From Paraburkholderia agricolaris (GTDB lineage Bacteria > Pseudomonadota > Gammaproteobacteria > Burkholderiales > Burkholderiaceae), in the NCBI RefSeq assembly GCF_009455635.1, contig NZ_QPER01000002.1, positions 806,001 through 870,000 of the forward strand: DNA of 64,000 nt. The letters run 5' to 3'. Position 1 is the first letter of the stretch; each line of letters opens with the position of its first letter. Below the pieces are notes generated by a model. The model saw only the letters and a program-made list of their open reading frames with translations, had not been told where the DNA came from and did not search any database. The position numbers and the translations under genes are program-made. Positions 61,977 to 64,000 of this stretch are shown piece by piece.

Positions 61977-62882
61977 TTAAGCTTCGGTATGGCCGGACAT
62001 GAAGTCGTACAGGCGCAGCGCTTCAGGCGACAGCGTTTCGCGCGACAGCGTGCCGATCCACAATGCACGATGAGCCCACGCGTCGGTCAGTTTCACGGCG
62101 CGCAGGCCCGCTGCGAGAATTTCCGGGCGCACGGCGCCCTCGGGGAGTACGCCGATGCCGAGCCCGTGCTCGATCATCCGGCAGATGCCGTCGAAGCTGT
62201 GCACCTGGATGCGCAGCTTGAGCACCCGGTCCGCGCTGAATGCGGCATCGAGCAGCCGCGCGAGCAGCGAGCTGCCTTCGTTCAGGCCGACGTACTCGAA
62301 GTCGAGTGTATCGGCGAAGGCGACTTCTTCGAGGGCGGCGAGCGGATGGCCGGCCGGCACCAGCAGCACGAGTTTGTCCTCGCGATATATGGCCTTGTCG
62401 ATACCCGGCGACAGCACATTGTCCGCAAAGATGCCGATATCGGCGTCGCCGTTGCGGATTGCCGCGACGATTTCGTCGCTCAATCGTTCCTCGAGTGAGA
62501 TCTTCACGCCGGGGTTGCCGGAGAGAAAAGCCTGCACGTCGTGCGGCAGGAACTGGATGACCGATGACGTGTTGGCCCAGACCCGCACGTGTCCGCGCAC
62601 GCCGGCGGCGTAGTCGCTCATTTCGTTGGCCATGCGGTTCACGCGCTCGACGACTTGTCTCGCATGCGCGAGCAAACCCTTGCCGGCGGCGGTCAGCTCG
62701 ATGCCGCGCGGTTGCCGCAGCATCAGTGTGCAATCGATGCTATGTTCCAGATCGGTCATGCGTTTGCTGACTGCCGACAGCGTCAGGCAGGTACGCTCGG
62801 CCGCCTTCGTCAAGCTGCCGAGTTCCGCGACGACGATGAAAACGCGCAGGGATTGGAGGTCGTAATGTGAGGAGCGGGTCAT
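61977..62882 (-). CDS. LysR-family regulator of the CoA-transferase operon
   Basis: 301 residues from ATG 62882 (MTRSSHYDLQSLRVFIVVAELGSLTKAAERTCLTLSAVSKRMTDLEHSIDCTLMLRQPRGIELTAAGKGLL); the frame is open to 63104 but the family begins here. Effector domain from ~90. Same strand as, and 112 bases before, the operon, a less usual arrangement for a LysR regulator, but nothing else nearby is a likelier target. Confidence 0.9.
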   Translation of the reverse strand: MTRSSHYDLQSLRVFIVVAELGSLTKAAERTCLTLSAVSKRMTDLEHSIDCTLMLRQPRGIELTAAGKGLLAHARQVVERVNRMANEMSDYAAGVRGHVRVWANTSSVIQFLPHDVQAFLSGNPGVKISLEERLSDEIVAAIRNGDADIGIFADNVLSPGIDKAIYREDKLVLLVPAGHPLAALEEVAFADTLDFEYVGLNEGSSLLARLLDAAFSADRVLKLRIQVHSFDGICRMIEHGLGIGVLPEGAVRPEILAAGLRAVKLTDAWAHRALWIGTLSRETLSPEALRLYDFMSGHTEA

Positions 62883-63168
62883 GGGTGTGGTTCGTTTAGC
62901 GAGCGGCACAGCGACAGTCCCGCGCGTCGGATCCTCGCGTGCTGGACCGACTTCATGTGAAGCATAGCAGGGCGACGGAATTGGGCAGGCGCGTGAGTTA
63001 TGCGGCACGGAATACGGCCTGGCGCTTGTCGTGCGCGGGTTTCGGCCGGTCTGAGCGTCACCGCACAGACTGGCGGCACGAGCGGTACGATTCTGAAATC
63101 TCAACGATCTGCTACCTTATGTGCTCGGGCTTCTCGAGGCAATCCAGCAGAACGATCGCGCTACGACG

Positions 63169-63615
63169 ATGAAACCATCCACTCTTCGCATGCTAGTCGC
63201 CCTTGTGTCGCTGGGCGTGGGATTATCTTCCGCCGCGTGCAATGCCTATGCGCTCGACACGCAGCTGAACTGTCAGTCGAATCCGCATGATTTCATTGCT
63301 CCGCTTCTGGACGAACAGTCGATCGATCCGAAGCCAATACGCATTGAAGCGAACTCGGTCAACGCGTTTCGTCCCGCGCGCGGCAGCAACCTGACGGCAT
63401 TTGGCTTTCACGTCTCGGCCGTTTTCGGATATGCGCAGAACGATCCGATTTTCAAACAGGGCAGCGGCCAGCCGCTCAAGTCTTCAACGTATGGCGTGGT
63501 GGTGAGAGGGTCTGCCACATCGGTTGAGGCGAGCGTACGGCAGGCTGGCAGCAATGCAGGCATTCGCGAGGTCATACCGTTTTTTCTGACTGCGGTTTTT
63601 TGCGGTGGGCATTGA
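63169..63615 (+). CDS. Small secreted hypothetical protein
   Basis: 148 residues from ATG 63169. Signal peptide MKPSTLRMLVALVSLGVGLSSA followed by ACNAYALDTQLNCQSNPHDFIAPLLDEQ. Three Cys remain after a predicted cleavage near NAYA (LNC, and AVFCGGH at the end), so a disulfide is possible. Contains FGFHVSAVFGYAQNDPIFKQGSGQ. No family recognised. Divergent from the LysR gene; likely periplasmic or secreted. Confidence 0.65.
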   Translation: MKPSTLRMLVALVSLGVGLSSAACNAYALDTQLNCQSNPHDFIAPLLDEQSIDPKPIRIEANSVNAFRPARGSNLTAFGFHVSAVFGYAQNDPIFKQGSGQPLKSSTYGVVVRGSATSVEASVRQAGSNAGIREVIPFFLTAVFCGGH

Positions 63616-63784
63616 GACTGATCCTTACCCTACTCAGTTCGTCCATTTCCACAATAGCGCCAGGGCAATCAAGGCCGCCGTTGGATCTTGAACGCTGGCG
63701 TATGAACCACGGGCGGGACTTCTCAGCCCCGCCCGTGGTCCGCGTGCCTGTCTTTAGACAGCGCGTTTGACCCATCCTGATCGA

Positions 63785-64000
63785 TCAACCCTTCGTCCAT
63801 GCGGCGGCCGAGGCCATCGCGAAGTCCCGATACGATCTTGGCTGCCGCCCGAGCAGCGCGGCGAGGCGTTCGATCTCGGCTTTCGAAGCGACCGCGCCGT
63901 CCAGTTGATAGCGGCGCATCATCAGACGCATGTCGTAGGCGAGCCAACCTGGTGCGACCGCCTTGAGACGCTGTTCGAGGATGTCGAGATCGTCGCCGCC
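63785..64000 (-). CDS. SDR/NmrA-like oxidoreductase, C-terminal part (runs off the window)
   Basis: The last 71 codons of a minus-strand gene whose start lies beyond the window end. The end reads DDLDILEQRLKAVAPGWLAYDMRLMMRRYQLDGAVASKAEIERLAALLGRQPRSYRDFAMA, which resembles the C terminus of NAD(P)-binding NmrA/atypical SDR proteins (LLGRxPRSYRDFA). Stop TGA at 63787-63785. Function cannot be read from this fragment. Confidence 0.65.
   Translation of the reverse strand, partial: GGDDLDILEQRLKAVAPGWLAYDMRLMMRRYQLDGAVASKAEIERLAALLGRQPRSYRDFAMASAAAWTKG

Overview
The window looks like a piece of a Burkholderiales genome, most likely Paraburkholderia or a close relative. It is GC-rich, has many LysR/AraC/GntR regulators beside small catabolic operons, carries the DUF3443/DUF2844 pair, and contains a long intergenic repeat whose sequence I associate with that group. 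No rRNA, tRNA, CRISPR array or phage genes were seen. The gene content is accessory (catabolism, transport, signalling), as on a second chromosome; that placement is inference.

Layout. (1) 86-8402, minus: a seven-gene, tightly overlapping operon of MFS importer, FGGY kinase, FAD glycerol-3-phosphate-type dehydrogenase, AGPS-like FAD enzyme, GlpP-type antiterminator, small ABM-fold protein and iron alcohol dehydrogenase. It reads as a pathway for a glycerol-like or glycerol-ether compound. (2) 8842-16404: an orphan iron-type ECF sigma gene, an IS256-family element with clear 8-bp target duplications inside a Burkholderia-type repeat, a LysR/MFS pair, and a TonB siderophore receptor behind a good Fur box. 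(3) 16630-24286: monomeric isocitrate dehydrogenase, small hypotheticals, a hydrolase, the DUF3443/DUF2844 pair and a diguanylate cyclase. (4) 24391-28411: LysR, CitMHS carrier and two AtuA-like proteins. (5) 28493-35146: glucarate catabolism (FadR-type regulator, MFS, gudD, kdgD) plus a DHA2 exporter; three matching operator-like sites link regulator, operon and exporter.

(6) 35202-42972 is the ion-transport region: two unusual NRAMP relatives that lack the canonical metal-binding signature, a Kup potassium transporter, and several very short ORFs. The first NRAMP gene has an elaborate leader: a proline-rich, acidic 21-codon ORF with a strong ribosome-binding site, a 46-codon ORF, a long hairpin, and upstream sequences that can form competing helices. 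This resembles peptide-based Mg2+ sensing of the mgtL type and is the best candidate here for an undescribed regulatory system.

(7) 43308-48911: a periplasmic binding protein translationally coupled to a CHASE-PAS-GGDEF-EAL protein, bacterioferritin, and an ECF sigma/membrane protein/ferredoxin operon. (8) 48970-56637: AraC, an MDR reductase, an MBL-fold hydrolase/TetR pair with an operator, an AcoR-like regulator lacking its AAA+ domain, and a flavin monooxygenase. (9) 56767-62882, minus: LysR, CoA-transferase, HMG-CoA-lyase-like enzyme, VOC protein, 2-hydroxyacid dehydrogenase and MFS, probably a branched dicarboxylic acid degradation operon. The window ends inside a short-chain dehydrogenase-like gene.
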